NCBI RefSeq assembly: GCF_000255295.1
Contig: NC_017030.1
Span: 8,654,328-8,718,327, forward strand
Reading direction: 5' to 3'
From: Corallococcus coralloides DSM 2259
GTDB lineage: Bacteria > Myxococcota > Myxococcia > Myxococcales > Myxococcaceae
DNA length: 64,000 bases
This document shows positions 26,401 through 36,564 of this stretch, piece by piece. The notes beneath the pieces were generated by a model. That model searched no databases, had not been told where the DNA came from, and worked only from the letters and a program-made list of their open reading frames with translations. Position 1 is the stretch's first letter. Each line of letters opens with the position of its first letter. The position numbers and the translations under genes are program-made.

Positions 26401-27586
26401 CGTCCTCGCCGCACTCGGGGCATCGATTGACGAGTTCGCGCCACGGATGCTTGCTTCCGACCAGCCCGAGACTCGCCGCAGGGTATTAGGAGCTTTGTGG
26501 CGGACAGGTAAGCCAGGAGATCGGAACTTACTCAGGACAGCCCTATCGGATCGCAATTACAAGTGCCGCATCGTCGCGCTGAGATTGCTGGCTCGCGATG
26601 CATCGCCTCAAGAGAGTGTCGAACTCCTCGAAAAGGGCAAGGACGCCAGCGCCCCTGTGCGCCAGGCTTGCGCGACGGTGATTGGTATCTACAAATGGGA
26701 GGAAGGTCTGGACCTCCTTTGTACCTTGCTCGCGGATCGCCGGAACTTCAGCGCAAGCCCTCTCACGACCGAGCCTCCTGAGTACGAAGTCGCACGCGCG
26801 GCGGTGGATGCGCTCGCCCGCTTCTCACAGCTTCCTTTGCGCGCCATAGAGAACTGTCTCCGAGTCCTGAACCGTTCCTGGACCCAAGCCGACGACTTCC
26901 ACGTGCCAGTACGGCTCATTCATGCGCTGGCCCTACATCCAGGGGACGCCATCCGGCAGATGTTGGAGGAACGACTCGACTCGGAAGGCAGCTTCACTTC
27001 GGAGCGAGGTGTGGCATTCCCTCTTCGGTACGCGGCGGCATGGGGGCTTGCTCGACGGCTGGAGGCTCAACCAAACGAGCGAGACAAAGTCTCGGTGCCT
27101 ACTATCCGCCGGGCCGCAGGCCACTCGAACTCCTGGCTTGCCGCACCGGCAATCCTCGCACTGGCCTTCTGCACTCCCAGGTTGGGCTCCGAGGTTCGCC
27201 AGTGGCTTGGCTGCCGGACGACGACGCCAGAGCGGACTGCGTTATGGGCCGCTGCCTTGGCGTATACAGGGAAGACGATCCCCAGAGCATTCCTCGCTAA
27301 GCACCTCCTGCAGGGCCATCCCTTCTGGCTCCTCCTCCAGCGTCGCAGCAGAAACAGTGCCTTCACCCTCGCGGAATGGAAACTCATGCTTCAGGAAGAG
27401 CCGGCCCTCGCGGAATGGCTGTTACAGATTCGCCCTGACGAAGATGTCAATGCCTGCTTGCGAAGGATGTTGTCCCTGCTCGTCGGACTGCAGGCTGAGG
27501 AGTTGAAACATGACGACCTTCGCTTCGACATCTTGCCGCCTCCTTCCAATTGGCTCCCCCTGCGGCTGATGACCGCGTTTCAATGA
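23432..27586 (+). CDS. Avs-like protein: Cap4/Mrr-type nuclease, nSTAND3-like NTPase, HEAT-like C-terminus (1384 aa)
   Basis: I start at the ATG at 23432 (MPLRRAGPIAYQGFDYQF), with GAGG upstream; the open frame before it is not protein-like. Residues 1-110 fit a PD-(D/E)XK nuclease of the Cap4/Mrr kind: G13..Y16-Q17, E41, E46-D47, then Q73-I-K75. The NTPase has a Walker A GASGLGKTT at 266-274, a Walker-B-like LFLLEDPWG with E317-D318, and TSR at 352-354, the pattern of nSTAND3 proteins. The C-terminal half is helical and HEAT-like (PVRQACATVIGIYKWEEGL; FPLRYAAAWGL). Known antiviral STAND (Avs) proteins recognise phage proteins and then activate a nuclease effector, so an anti-phage role is a reasonable inference. 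Codon use is less G/C-biased than in neighbours, suggesting transfer. A paralogue follows 43 bases downstream. Confidence 0.75.
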   Translation: MPLRRAGPIAYQGFDYQFLVTVWVALDLMFVRQRCTAIVIEPPSQEDIEATLGGSEETTSPGVIPGPVRLQIQIKRRRTNAWTSNDFQRLLSGDQRKRRASSRASALENLKTQGDLFYRLVTDAAVAGSLKDFTVEALDMPGRALKLPGLRRKSEQARSQASRVGILEQMTQLRLQMEIEKILSQRCRVPASAMAECQRALLDAVESRVADDKLDTTWSREELVEIILRHDGHLDDAPLPQGFVPPLRYSRFRGRLEDSYRLLLLGASGLGKTTTAAALAHEHARASPPFEVIRRRLTPGEIRQQLTRPGRMLFLLEDPWGVDRPADDAQMWTNELPRLFAEASCDKRFLVTSRDGLFNTAMRDQPPMALVKAREDLNMADYDAEARWAILRGTLTEGEDWRLDFISHHRDSILAKLTVPLALSFFGEKVCGLSRPEDGNIDRLIHESLTESIGLTVFRTAAELPPEEIAAITIVRALVRTNQGVTEDEARAASRRHPPTYRHIDVLKALRWLKRARWLKEREGRLYAHPLVLEGLARLMEEQPAGCEEALLGLIEGLVSHGEPELAHRIVVAEMPGGHSLPSGVCSALDNYLLDSLHQSVPEEFFRRFDSFARHTTAFTPEARLARAFIHGESGGGQFDRWKQPTWSEAEWDEVRRSEAARTLARNFVRHVLPKAPLTYDPDSFLAFLRHLGWDLSEAFRETARSVLGTHAGTHDVIFEGALSRDASAFDELLLLILAKEAEAFSTSDTPEVSARYEKACEEVLDAGEAELVHHDNSDLAFSFDYPIRHLLRARRRAEGYSWIVQHPQKERLWSEWGEVLCDEPLGKVTRIEVMAFLEGSSDFALGQASSVINVHPFPELTHPLLHRLRTASLAGIRSCIEALCAIHAPQEIEELLRAEEPPFSFVHRASMVMAAKHIQSWKKLDAAALQQAFTRLLAPDEQAILDAIEAGGRTSPFKFKTPEFSAHERGLLEDLARHGPERIAVGATYVLAALGASIDEFAPRMLASDQPETRRRVLGALWRTGKPGDRNLLRTALSDRNYKCRIVALRLLARDASPQESVELLEKGKDASAPVRQACATVIGIYKWEEGLDLLCTLLADRRNFSASPLTTEPPEYEVARAAVDALARFSQLPLRAIENCLRVLNRSWTQADDFHVPVRLIHALALHPGDAIRQMLEERLDSEGSFTSERGVAFPLRYAAAWGLARRLEAQPNERDKVSVPTIRRAAGHSNSWLAAPAILALAFCTPRLGSEVRQWLGCRTTTPERTALWAAALAYTGKTIPRAFLAKHLLQGHPFWLLLQRRSRNSAFTLAEWKLMLQEEPALAEWLLQIRPDEDVNACLRRMLSLLVGLQAEELKHDDLRFDILPPPSNWLPLRLMTAFQ

Positions 27587-27629
27587 CGCACTCGCCCCGC
27601 TACATCCGTTCTTGTCCTGGAAGGCCGAA

Positions 27630-30600
27630 ATGAGTGAGCAGCGCGCACGGGCTCAAGGGGGACTCCCTTCTTATCAAGGCTACGAGTACCAGATTGAGGT
27701 CACCATCTGGGTGGGCCTTCAGCTCATGTTGGAGCAGGGGAGGTGTGACCGCATCGAGGTGGAGCCGGCCTCTGAAGAGGACATCCAGGCCTTGCTCGAC
27801 GTCCCTCCGGAGGAGGCACTCTCGCGTCTCGGGCTTCCTGGACGCAGGGAATTCCAGATCCAGGTCAAGCTGCGATCCCGGCCGTTCTCGGCCAACGACT
27901 TCAAGAACCTCGTGAGTCCCAACCCACCATCACGGCTCCGGAAGGGCGGGCCTCCACCGCGTCAGCGCCCGATTGACTACCTCCGAGAGCATGAGGCGAC
28001 ATCCTACGTCCTCATCACCAGCGCCCAGGTCGACACAAAACTTGCGCAGCATGTGATTCATCACCTGGAAGCAATGCCGGCGGCCGTGGCGCTTCCCTTC
28101 ACTCTGCCGAACAAACGGAAGTGCCCTCCTGAAGAGCAGGCCGGGCTTGCCCAACGACTCGGCATCCTCCACCAGCAAGTACCTGAGGTGGTTCACGGTG
28201 AAATTCGTCGAGCACTTCGCGAGACTGGCTTCGTCCCCTCCGGCCGCATTGACGCGTGCATACAGAACCTCAAGGCCCGTGTACGTGACCGGCTGCTGGG
28301 CCGGGCTTCCCGGACGTGGCCCCTGGATGAACTGAGGTACGTCATCCAGCAGCACGGTGGGTTGCCACGGCAGCCACATGACCAGTTCGTCAAACCGGAT
28401 ATCTATGAAGCACTGCGCCAGCAACTCGAGCAGCACTCCGCACTCATCCTGATTGGCCCACGCGGCGTGGGAAAGTCCGCGACCGCGGAGATGCTCGTCC
28501 ATGAGCATCGTACGAAGAGCGACCCTTTCGAGGTGATTACCTCCTGTCATTCTCCGACGGAACTTCGACGCCTGCTCTTACGCCCAGGTCGTTTTCTCTT
28601 CTTATTGGAGGACCCGCTGGGAGCGACGACCAATGCCTCTTTGGAGGCGAGTCTCTGGGCCAAGGAATTGCCCTATCTGACGAGCCTTGCGAGCCCGGAC
28701 AAGCGATTCCTGATGACATCCCGGGCGTCACTCTTTCGGGAGGCGTGTCTCGCGAAGAGCCCAAGCATGCTCCAGGGGATATACCAGGAGCTTCAACCGG
28801 GAAACTATGGCTCCCATGATCGCTGGGAGATCCTCATGCAGGTGCTTAGCGGATACCCCATCGCGGAGGACATCGCTACCGCGCACCGGGAAGAAATCCT
28901 CGCCGCACTGCAGGTTCCCTTTTCATTGCACATTTTTGGCGTTCAGCTTCGCAACAAGCAATCCCTCTCCGAGGCCGAGTTCAAGACACTCCTCCACGGC
29001 TCTCTCATGGAGACGCTGGGCACGACTGTCGCGGATGATGCCCGCAGTTGGGGTGAGTCGCGGCGAGACGCCTGCTTGCTGATGGGCTTCCTGCTCGATA
29101 TTCGCAAGGCGTTCACCGAAGCCGAAGTCGAGCAGGTGGTACGAAGCCTCCGGGCCTCCAACCTCGCACAGATTGAATTCAAGACCGCACTCAAGCACAT
29201 GGTCCGCGCAGGCTGGGTGGAGCAGCGTGACGGTAGCTACTGGGCGCACCCACAGGTCACTGAGGGATTAACGGGCCTGTTCGACGATGCTCCCGAACGC
29301 GCAACGGAGATACTCGTCGCCTGGATGAGAGGTCTGGTGGTTGATGGCCACCACCACCGCGTGCTGGTCCTCTCTTTCGCGCTGACCAGCAGGAACCAGC
29401 GGATTCCCCCGGAGCTACAAACCGAGCTTGATGCGTTCCTGATTCACCGGGTTCAGGAGGCGGACGACGCGGCCATCTACGAGACCCTCAGGCATCTGGC
29501 CATTCTTTCCCAGGGAAATGCTCCCGAAGCCTTGCTCGCACGGCGCCTCACAGGACAGGACAGGCGTTTCGCAGCGAGTGGGCATCCGGAACCTCCCGTG
29601 TGGAGTGCCGCGGAGCAGGCTGTGCTTCGCGACTCTGCCTCCGCGCGTCTGCTCATGGCCCGGTACCTTCGTCACGGATGGATGAGGACACAGGAGGTTC
29701 ACTCCTGGGAAACGCTTTCCTCCTGGCTTCGCGAGCTGGGTTGGAGCTTTCACGAAGAGCTCACCCAGGCGACCCGCGCAGCCTTGAGCGAGGAGGGTTG
29801 GCACTACCGACAGGCGACCCATCTGGCCCCGGGAAGTGGGGATCCATTCGGGTTCGCACTGTCCCAGTTCCTGCGCGGGGCCCTGGACGTACCCGGCGCG
29901 TCCATCGAGGAGTACCTGGAGCTGTGCCTCAATGCGCTCGCGCGGGTCCGAGCCTTCTGCGACACGGCCCGGCGCCAGGATGAACAGGCGGGGCTTCTAC
30001 CGGGCCCTGGGGCCCTCCGGAGGATGGAACTTTCCTCACTGCCACGTGCATTCGAGCTCGCGCTGGAGACCGTCGTCGATGTTCGCCGGCTGCGCGAGGG
30101 TTATGAGTGGATTCGCGTGCATCCCAGGCGCAGAGAAATCGTGCCCGCCTTCAATGCCGCCATTGGCGTCGTCGCCTGGCCGTGGACCAGCCGTCTGTAC
30201 CCAAGACACCTGAAGGAGCGCCCTGAAGGAACGAATGAAGAGGTGCTCACCTTGCATGAGGCCTGCGACCCAGCGGACAGAAGATCCGTCTGGCTGATCA
30301 TGCCACTGCTAAAGGCGCCAGAGTTCCTTCCTGTGCTCCTGAGAGACCTTGAGGACTGCCCGCTAGAGCATCTCGGCACGGGACTCGATGTCTACAGGTC
30401 TCTCTCCCCAGGCTCCGACGCACTTCAGAAGCTGTCAGCGCTCAGGGCCAAAGTGGGTTTCACACGCCGGGTCGCACTCGCAGAGTCCTGGAGCCCTCGC
30501 AATACGGGGGAGCTTCCAGGGCTGTCCGACGAGGAAATCGTGGTGGCTCGCCTGTGTGCAGCCGCACTGGCCCGGCGCCCCTCAAGCTCCGATGTTGAAG

Positions 30601-31895
30601 CCTTGAGCCCGAGCCAATGGGCCCTGCTCCAGAACCTAGCGGAGGAGCACCCGGGCGCTTTCGGAGGAGGCGCCCTCCTGATCCTGGCGTATCAGGGCAC
30701 TTCTATTGACTCGCTAAGCGGGCGCATCCAAGCGCTAGCGACGAGAGCCAAGCTCGCCGTGCTGATGCAGCTCTTTAGAGAGAGTGTCCCGTCGGCTCGC
30801 TCCCTACTGCGAAGCTACATCCAGCATCAGGACCCTCGCCTGCGGCGCCTCGCGCTCGAAGAGCTTGCCCCCTCCGCGACCCCGGAGGAACGGGCGGAAC
30901 TCCTCCAATTGGCCGCGGATCCCAACGCCGTTGTTCGAAATGAATGCGCACTCCAGATTGGCAGAATGGACTGGTCTGACGGTGTGAAGTGGTTGCTGCC
31001 GTTGGTGACGTCCATCCCAGGGGATGAAGCCCTCGATGCTAGCTTCAACCTTGGCGCGTCGCCCATCGGGCGAACAGCTGCCAGGGCGCTCGCGCTGATA
31101 TCCCGGTTGACGGATGCGACCGTGGCCGAGTGCCTGGACCTCATGCGGAGGGGGCCAGAGGCCATCCCCGATGTCGTGGTCCGCTGCGAGCTGGTGCCCA
31201 TCCTTGCCAGGAGCCCATTCGCGGAGGGGCGAGAACTTCTCCTGCGGTGCCTGGAAAGTCCCGAGGCCCTTCCAGGGAACAACGATTCAAGACGGTTTCC
31301 TCTTCGCTACGCAGGGGCTTGGGGACTGTTCCGGCACCTTCGCCATTACCCGCATGCGCGCGACGGATTGAGCATGAAGGAGATTCTCAAGGCCGCGAAG
31401 CATCCGGACATCCGATTGGCGGGGCCCGCGCTGCTCATCCTCGGGTCTTCCGTTCCGGCGTCTCTCCCGGCCATTCGAGAGGTGTTCAGCTCACCCGCGA
31501 TGACGCCTAAGAGAGGATTGCTTGCGGCGGCGGGCGGGGCACTCAACGGGGCTCGGATTCCCGACGACCTCTTGAGCCCGGTGGTCCTCGAACAACGGCC
31601 GGGACTCATCTTGTTGGAACATGCTCGCGCTCCAGAATCAGCGGCCTTTGGAAACTGGGAGGCCTTCCTGGAGCAGAACCCCGAGGTGTCGGCATGGCTC
31701 ACACTGTTGAAAGAGCCTGAGGAAACCCACCGTCTCCTTCAATGGGTGTTCTTCGAGTTGCTGGGTCGACGTGCGCGCAAAGAGCTCCCCTGGCACTCAG
31801 CTTCCCTAGAAACAGCGCTGACTGAAGAGGCCAGTCTGCGCTTGCTCGAGCAGCTTGAATGGAGAGGGTCGGACCTCGACTTGGCGTTCTGGTAA
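27630..31895 (+). CDS. Avs-like protein, tandem paralogue of the preceding gene (1421 aa)
   Basis: The ATG at 27630 has GGAAGG six bases upstream; a TTG at 27612 is less likely. The domain order matches the upstream gene: nuclease with Y15-Q-G-Y..Y20-Q21, E45, E50-D51 and Q78-V-K80; Walker A GPRGVGKSA at 276-284; Walker-B-like FLFLLEDPLG; TSR in the RFLMTSRASLF segment; then a long helical, HEAT-like C-terminus including VVRNECALQIGRMDW and FPLRYAGAWGL, which align with the first protein. Identity by eye is moderate, so the two diverged long ago but remain paired. All nuclease and ATPase residues are present in both. Retention of two full effectors suggests either two phage triggers or a hetero-complex; the sequence cannot tell which. 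It ends 60 bases before tRNA-Pro on the other strand. Confidence 0.75.
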   Translation: MSEQRARAQGGLPSYQGYEYQIEVTIWVGLQLMLEQGRCDRIEVEPASEEDIQALLDVPPEEALSRLGLPGRREFQIQVKLRSRPFSANDFKNLVSPNPPSRLRKGGPPPRQRPIDYLREHEATSYVLITSAQVDTKLAQHVIHHLEAMPAAVALPFTLPNKRKCPPEEQAGLAQRLGILHQQVPEVVHGEIRRALRETGFVPSGRIDACIQNLKARVRDRLLGRASRTWPLDELRYVIQQHGGLPRQPHDQFVKPDIYEALRQQLEQHSALILIGPRGVGKSATAEMLVHEHRTKSDPFEVITSCHSPTELRRLLLRPGRFLFLLEDPLGATTNASLEASLWAKELPYLTSLASPDKRFLMTSRASLFREACLAKSPSMLQGIYQELQPGNYGSHDRWEILMQVLSGYPIAEDIATAHREEILAALQVPFSLHIFGVQLRNKQSLSEAEFKTLLHGSLMETLGTTVADDARSWGESRRDACLLMGFLLDIRKAFTEAEVEQVVRSLRASNLAQIEFKTALKHMVRAGWVEQRDGSYWAHPQVTEGLTGLFDDAPERATEILVAWMRGLVVDGHHHRVLVLSFALTSRNQRIPPELQTELDAFLIHRVQEADDAAIYETLRHLAILSQGNAPEALLARRLTGQDRRFAASGHPEPPVWSAAEQAVLRDSASARLLMARYLRHGWMRTQEVHSWETLSSWLRELGWSFHEELTQATRAALSEEGWHYRQATHLAPGSGDPFGFALSQFLRGALDVPGASIEEYLELCLNALARVRAFCDTARRQDEQAGLLPGPGALRRMELSSLPRAFELALETVVDVRRLREGYEWIRVHPRRREIVPAFNAAIGVVAWPWTSRLYPRHLKERPEGTNEEVLTLHEACDPADRRSVWLIMPLLKAPEFLPVLLRDLEDCPLEHLGTGLDVYRSLSPGSDALQKLSALRAKVGFTRRVALAESWSPRNTGELPGLSDEEIVVARLCAAALARRPSSSDVEALSPSQWALLQNLAEEHPGAFGGGALLILAYQGTSIDSLSGRIQALATRAKLAVLMQLFRESVPSARSLLRSYIQHQDPRLRRLALEELAPSATPEERAELLQLAADPNAVVRNECALQIGRMDWSDGVKWLLPLVTSIPGDEALDASFNLGASPIGRTAARALALISRLTDATVAECLDLMRRGPEAIPDVVVRCELVPILARSPFAEGRELLLRCLESPEALPGNNDSRRFPLRYAGAWGLFRHLRHYPHARDGLSMKEILKAAKHPDIRLAGPALLILGSSVPASLPAIREVFSSPAMTPKRGLLAAAGGALNGARIPDDLLSPVVLEQRPGLILLEHARAPESAAFGNWEAFLEQNPEVSAWLTLLKEPEETHRLLQWVFFELLGRRARKELPWHSASLETALTEEASLRLLEQLEWRGSDLDLAFW

Positions 31896-31904
31896 TCGTC
31901 GGCC

Positions 31905-31944
31905 AAAACGAAAACGGGCTGGAGACCTTTCGGCCTCCAGCCCG
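31905..31944 (-). terminator. Rho-independent terminator after tRNA-Pro
   Basis: A perfect 10-bp stem (cgggctggag at 31915-31924 with ctccagcccg at 31935-31944) is followed on the minus strand by TTTTCGTTTT. Orientation and distance (10 bases past the tRNA 3' end) fit termination of the tRNA transcript. It could also stop plus-strand transcripts from the STAND genes. Confidence 0.8.
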
Positions 31945-31954
31945 CTTCGTCGTT

Positions 31955-32031
31955 TGGTCGGGGAGACAGGATTTGAACCTGCGACCCCTTGGTCCCGAAC
32001 CAAGTGCTCTACCAGGCTGAGCCACTCCCCG
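31955..32031 (-). tRNA. tRNA-Pro (anticodon CGG)
   Basis: A 77-nt cloverleaf on the minus strand with encoded CCA. The acceptor stem CGGGGAG pairs with CTCCCCG, followed by discriminator A and CCA. The anticodon loop TTCGGGA sits on a CTTGG/CCAAG stem and gives CGG (reads CCG). The T arm contains GGTTCAAATCC. Bacterial elements often integrate at tRNA 3' ends, and a near-copy of this one lies at 21308. Confidence 0.95.
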
Positions 32032-32283
32032 ATATCCGGTGCTGCGCCAGGAACTGCCCTCGGGCCCGGCGAAGCGTGGGCGGATCTATCCGAGCCGCTT
32101 CCTTCAGTCAACGACCTCTTTCAGCCTCCCCTTCCCTCCCCTCCCCACCGCCCCCGCTCCCCCGACTGTTGTCCTACCTACCCTTCAGGACGGGACAATG
32201 TTCACCCTCTTCACAACATCCGGGCCTTCCTGTAGTTCCAAGATGTTGCACGTTGATCCGCCCCTGTTCCCCCACAGAGGACC

Positions 32284-32682
32284 ATGACTGCTCCCACTGT
32301 CCTCATCTCGGATGATGAGCCCCTTGTCGTGTCCGCACTCGCCCGGGAGGCCAAGCGCTCCGGCCTCGTCTGCGTGTCCGACACCACCTCCGAACATGTG
32401 ATGGAGCTGGCCCGCAAGCACCGGCCCGCGGTCATCATCCTGGACATCAACCAGCACCAGGACGGACGGGACCTGCTCGCGCAGCTGAAGAAGGACCCCG
32501 TCACCCGCGACTGCAAAGTCATCATGCTCAGCGGCGTGGAGGATCAGTTCACCCGCCACGTGTGCTTCGAGCTGGGCGCCGACGACTACGAAGTGAAGCC
32601 GTGCGACCCCACCTTCATGACCCGCATCGCCCGCATGGCCGCCGCCGCCGTGCGCCCTCCCGCTTCGCCCGAGGCCGCCTGA
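32284..32682 (+). CDS. Stand-alone response regulator receiver protein (132 aa)
   Basis: A single receiver domain fills the protein. The acidic pair is D10-D11 (LISDDEPLV), the phosphoacceptor D54 lies in AVIILDINQH, a Ser in MLSGVED is the switch residue, and the conserved Lys lies in DDYEVKP. There is no output domain, only a short Ala/Pro tail, so it should act as a CheY-like or phosphorelay protein. No histidine kinase is adjacent. It ends two bases before the stop of the convergent rpe gene. About 250 bases upstream lie between it and tRNA-Pro and hold a pyrimidine-rich tract but no gene. Confidence 0.9.
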   Translation: MTAPTVLISDDEPLVVSALAREAKRSGLVCVSDTTSEHVMELARKHRPAVIILDINQHQDGRDLLAQLKKDPVTRDCKVIMLSGVEDQFTRHVCFELGADDYEVKPCDPTFMTRIARMAAAAVRPPASPEAA

Positions 32683-32683
32683 C

Positions 32684-33343
32684 TCACGACGGCCGCAGCG
32701 ACCGGATGGCCTGCGCGTAGTCCTTCGCGCCAAACACGTAGCTGCCCGCCACCAGCACCGTCGCTCCCGCGTCCACCACGCGCTTCGCCGTCTGCGCGTT
32801 GATGCCGCCGTCCACCTCGATGTCCACGTCCTTCAGCCCCCGCGCGTCCAACATCGCGCGCAGCCGGCGGACCTTGTCCACCGTGGACTCGATGAACGAC
32901 TGCCCCCCGAACCCCGGGTTCACGCTCATCAAGAGCACCATGTCCACGTCCCCGAGCACCTCTTCAATCGCCGACAGCGGCGTGCCCGGGTTCAACACCA
33001 CCGACGGCTTCGCCCCCGCCTGACGGATGGACTGCAGCGTGCGGTGCAGGTGGGGGCTCGCCTCCTGGTGCACCGTCAGCACGTCCGCGCCCGCCTTCAC
33101 GAACGCGTCCACGTACCGCTCCGGCTCCACGATCATCAGGTGCACGTCCAGCGGCTTTGTCGCCACCCGCTTGATGGCCTCCACGATGACCGGGCCCAAC
33201 GTGAGGTTGGGCACAAACCTGCCATCCATGACATCCACGTGAACCCAATCCGCGCCGGCGGCTTCGATGGCGCGGACCTCTTCACCCAGACGGCTGAAAT
33301 CACAGGAGAGCAGCGACGGAGAGATGCGGACAGGGCGGGTCAT
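32684..33343 (-). CDS. rpe: Ribulose-phosphate 3-epimerase
   Basis: The 219-aa TIM-barrel enzyme interconverts ribulose 5-phosphate and xylulose 5-phosphate in the pentose phosphate pathway. Diagnostic sequence is present: [16 protein letters not shown] at the N-terminus, [19 protein letters not shown] (metal-binding His and catalytic Asp), [26 protein letters not shown], and [20 protein letters not shown] with the second catalytic Asp. Length is normal for the family. It converges on the response regulator and diverges from the HD-GYP gene. Confidence 0.97.
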   Translation of the reverse strand: MTRPVRISPSLLSCDFSRLGEEVRAIEAAGADWVHVDVMDGRFVPNLTLGPVIVEAIKRVATKPLDVHLMIVEPERYVDAFVKAGADVLTVHQEASPHLHRTLQSIRQAGAKPSVVLNPGTPLSAIEEVLGDVDMVLLMSVNPGFGGQSFIESTVDKVRRLRAMLDARGLKDVDIEVDGGINAQTAKRVVDAGATVLVAGSYVFGAKDYAQAIRSLRPS

Positions 33344-33516
33344 GGCGGCGCTTCATAACCGCTTCTGGAGGCCCCTGGTACCTTCGCCCGGCAGGACAGG
33401 GGGCTGGCGGACAGAGGTGGACCCAGCAGGTGGGGGGGCCGGGCGGCCGAGACAGCCTGCGTGCTAAAACCGGGTGCGCCCGCGGCCATCCGCCGCATCC
33501 CACGGAGCCCGCCCCG

Positions 33517-35025
33517 GTGCTTCCCCAGTCCGCGCCCGCCTCCCCCAACCTGTCCCGCCGGCTCGCGAAGCTGACGTCCATCCTGGATGTCGCCAAGGCG
33601 ATGAGCGCCGAGCGCGACCTGGACCTGCTGCTGCCCCTCATCCTCTATGAGGCCACCAAGGTCGTGGAGTCGGACCGCTGCTCGCTCTTCATCCTGGACC
33701 GCGAGCGCGAGGAGCTCTGGAGCAAGGTGGCCCAGGGCTCCAAGAACGAAATCCGCCTCCCCATGGGCAGCGGCATCGCCGGCCAGGTCGCCCACACCGG
33801 CGCCGTCATCAACATCCCCGACGCCTACGCCGACGCCCGCTTCAACAGCAGCTTCGATGTCTCCAGCGGCTACCGCACCCACACCATCCTCTGCGTCCCC
33901 ATGCGCGACGCCAATGGCGAGGTGACGGGCGTCATCCAGGCCCTCAACAAGCGCGGCGGGCAGGTGTTCGACGAGGAGGACGAGGAGCTGCTGCTCGCCC
34001 TGGGCGCCCAGGCCGCCGGCGCCATCGAGAACGCCCTCCTCCACGAGGAGATCAACCGCCTCTTCGAGGGCTTCGTCTCCGCGTCCGTCGTCGCCATCGA
34101 AGCGCGCGACCCCACCACCGCGGGCCACTCCGGCCGCGTCGCGGACCTCACCGTGTCCCTGGCCCAGGCGCTGGAGCACCGCGCTACCGGCCCCTATGCC
34201 CAGACGCGCTTCACCGCCGTGGAGCTGCAGGAGCTGCGGTACGCGTCGCTCTTGCACGACTTCGGCAAGGTGGGCGTGCGCGAGAACGTGCTCGTCAAGG
34301 CGGAGAAGCTGTATCCGCATGAGCTGGAGGCGCTGCGCGCCCGCTTCCAGCTGGCTCGCAAGGACCTGCAGCTGCAGAGCTCCCGGCGCCGGCTTGCCGC
34401 CGTGGAGGTCCGCGGCCTGGCCGCCCTGCCCTCCATCCATCAGGAGGAGGACGCGCGGCTTGCCCAGGAGCTGGCCCAGCTGGATGAGGTGATGGGCTTC
34501 TTGCTCACCTGCAACAAGCCCACGGTGCTCGCGCAGGGCAACTTCGAGCGGCTCCTGGAGCTGGGCAAGCTCACGTTCACCGACGCGCATGACCATGGGC
34601 AGCCGCTGCTCCTGCCCCAGGAAATCCAATCCCTCTCCATCACCCGCGGCACGCTCTCCCCGGAGGAGCGCCGCGAAATCGAGAGCCACGTCGAGCACAC
34701 GTACCGCTTCCTGTCGCAGATTCCGTGGACTCGCGCGCTGCGCCGCGTGCCGGAGATTGCGTACGCGCACCACGAGAAGCTGGATGGCACGGGGTACCCT
34801 CGCGCCGTCCCGGAGATTCCGGTGCAGTCCCGGATGATGTCCATCTGCGACATCTACGACGCGCTCACCGCGAGCGACCGGCCCTACAAGAAGGCCGTGC
34901 CGCACACGCTCGCGTTGGACATCCTCAAGAAGGAGGCGGGGTCCGGACAGCTCGACAAGGACCTCTTCACCATCTTCGTCGAGGCGGAGATTCCCCGCCG
35001 GGCTCTCAAGAAGAGCCCGGCGTAG
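33517..35025 (+). CDS. GAF domain / HD-GYP phosphodiesterase-like protein with an insertion
   Basis: I place the start at the GTG at 33517 (VLPQSAPASPNLSRR), with GGAG nine bases upstream, rather than at 33430. A GAF sensor domain occupies about residues 20-180 (SDRCSLFILDRE, GSGIAGQVAHTG, CVPMRDANGEVTGVIQ). It is followed by an HD-GYP domain: GHSGRVADL, LLHDFGKVGV, then AYAHHEKLDGTGYP. HD-GYP proteins typically hydrolyse cyclic di-GMP. Here about 110 extra residues, helical and charged, lie between the HD helix and the GYP half (from about ARFQLARKDLQ to SPEERREIESH). The metal residues seem intact, so it may be active with altered regulation. It converges on pyruvate kinase with a ten-base gap. 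Confidence 0.85.
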   Translation: MLPQSAPASPNLSRRLAKLTSILDVAKAMSAERDLDLLLPLILYEATKVVESDRCSLFILDREREELWSKVAQGSKNEIRLPMGSGIAGQVAHTGAVINIPDAYADARFNSSFDVSSGYRTHTILCVPMRDANGEVTGVIQALNKRGGQVFDEEDEELLLALGAQAAGAIENALLHEEINRLFEGFVSASVVAIEARDPTTAGHSGRVADLTVSLAQALEHRATGPYAQTRFTAVELQELRYASLLHDFGKVGVRENVLVKAEKLYPHELEALRARFQLARKDLQLQSSRRRLAAVEVRGLAALPSIHQEEDARLAQELAQLDEVMGFLLTCNKPTVLAQGNFERLLELGKLTFTDAHDHGQPLLLPQEIQSLSITRGTLSPEERREIESHVEHTYRFLSQIPWTRALRRVPEIAYAHHEKLDGTGYPRAVPEIPVQSRMMSICDIYDALTASDRPYKKAVPHTLALDILKKEAGSGQLDKDLFTIFVEAEIPRRALKKSPA

Positions 35026-35034
35026 GGCCCTGCA

Positions 35035-36465
<1,431 letters not shown>

Positions 36466-36564
36466 ATGAGGCCGAACATCCGGCCCCGCTGCGTTTCGGT
36501 CAAGACATCACCGAATGTGACCGAGCAGGTAAACCAGTAAATGTCCAGGCTGCTCGGCGTGCGC

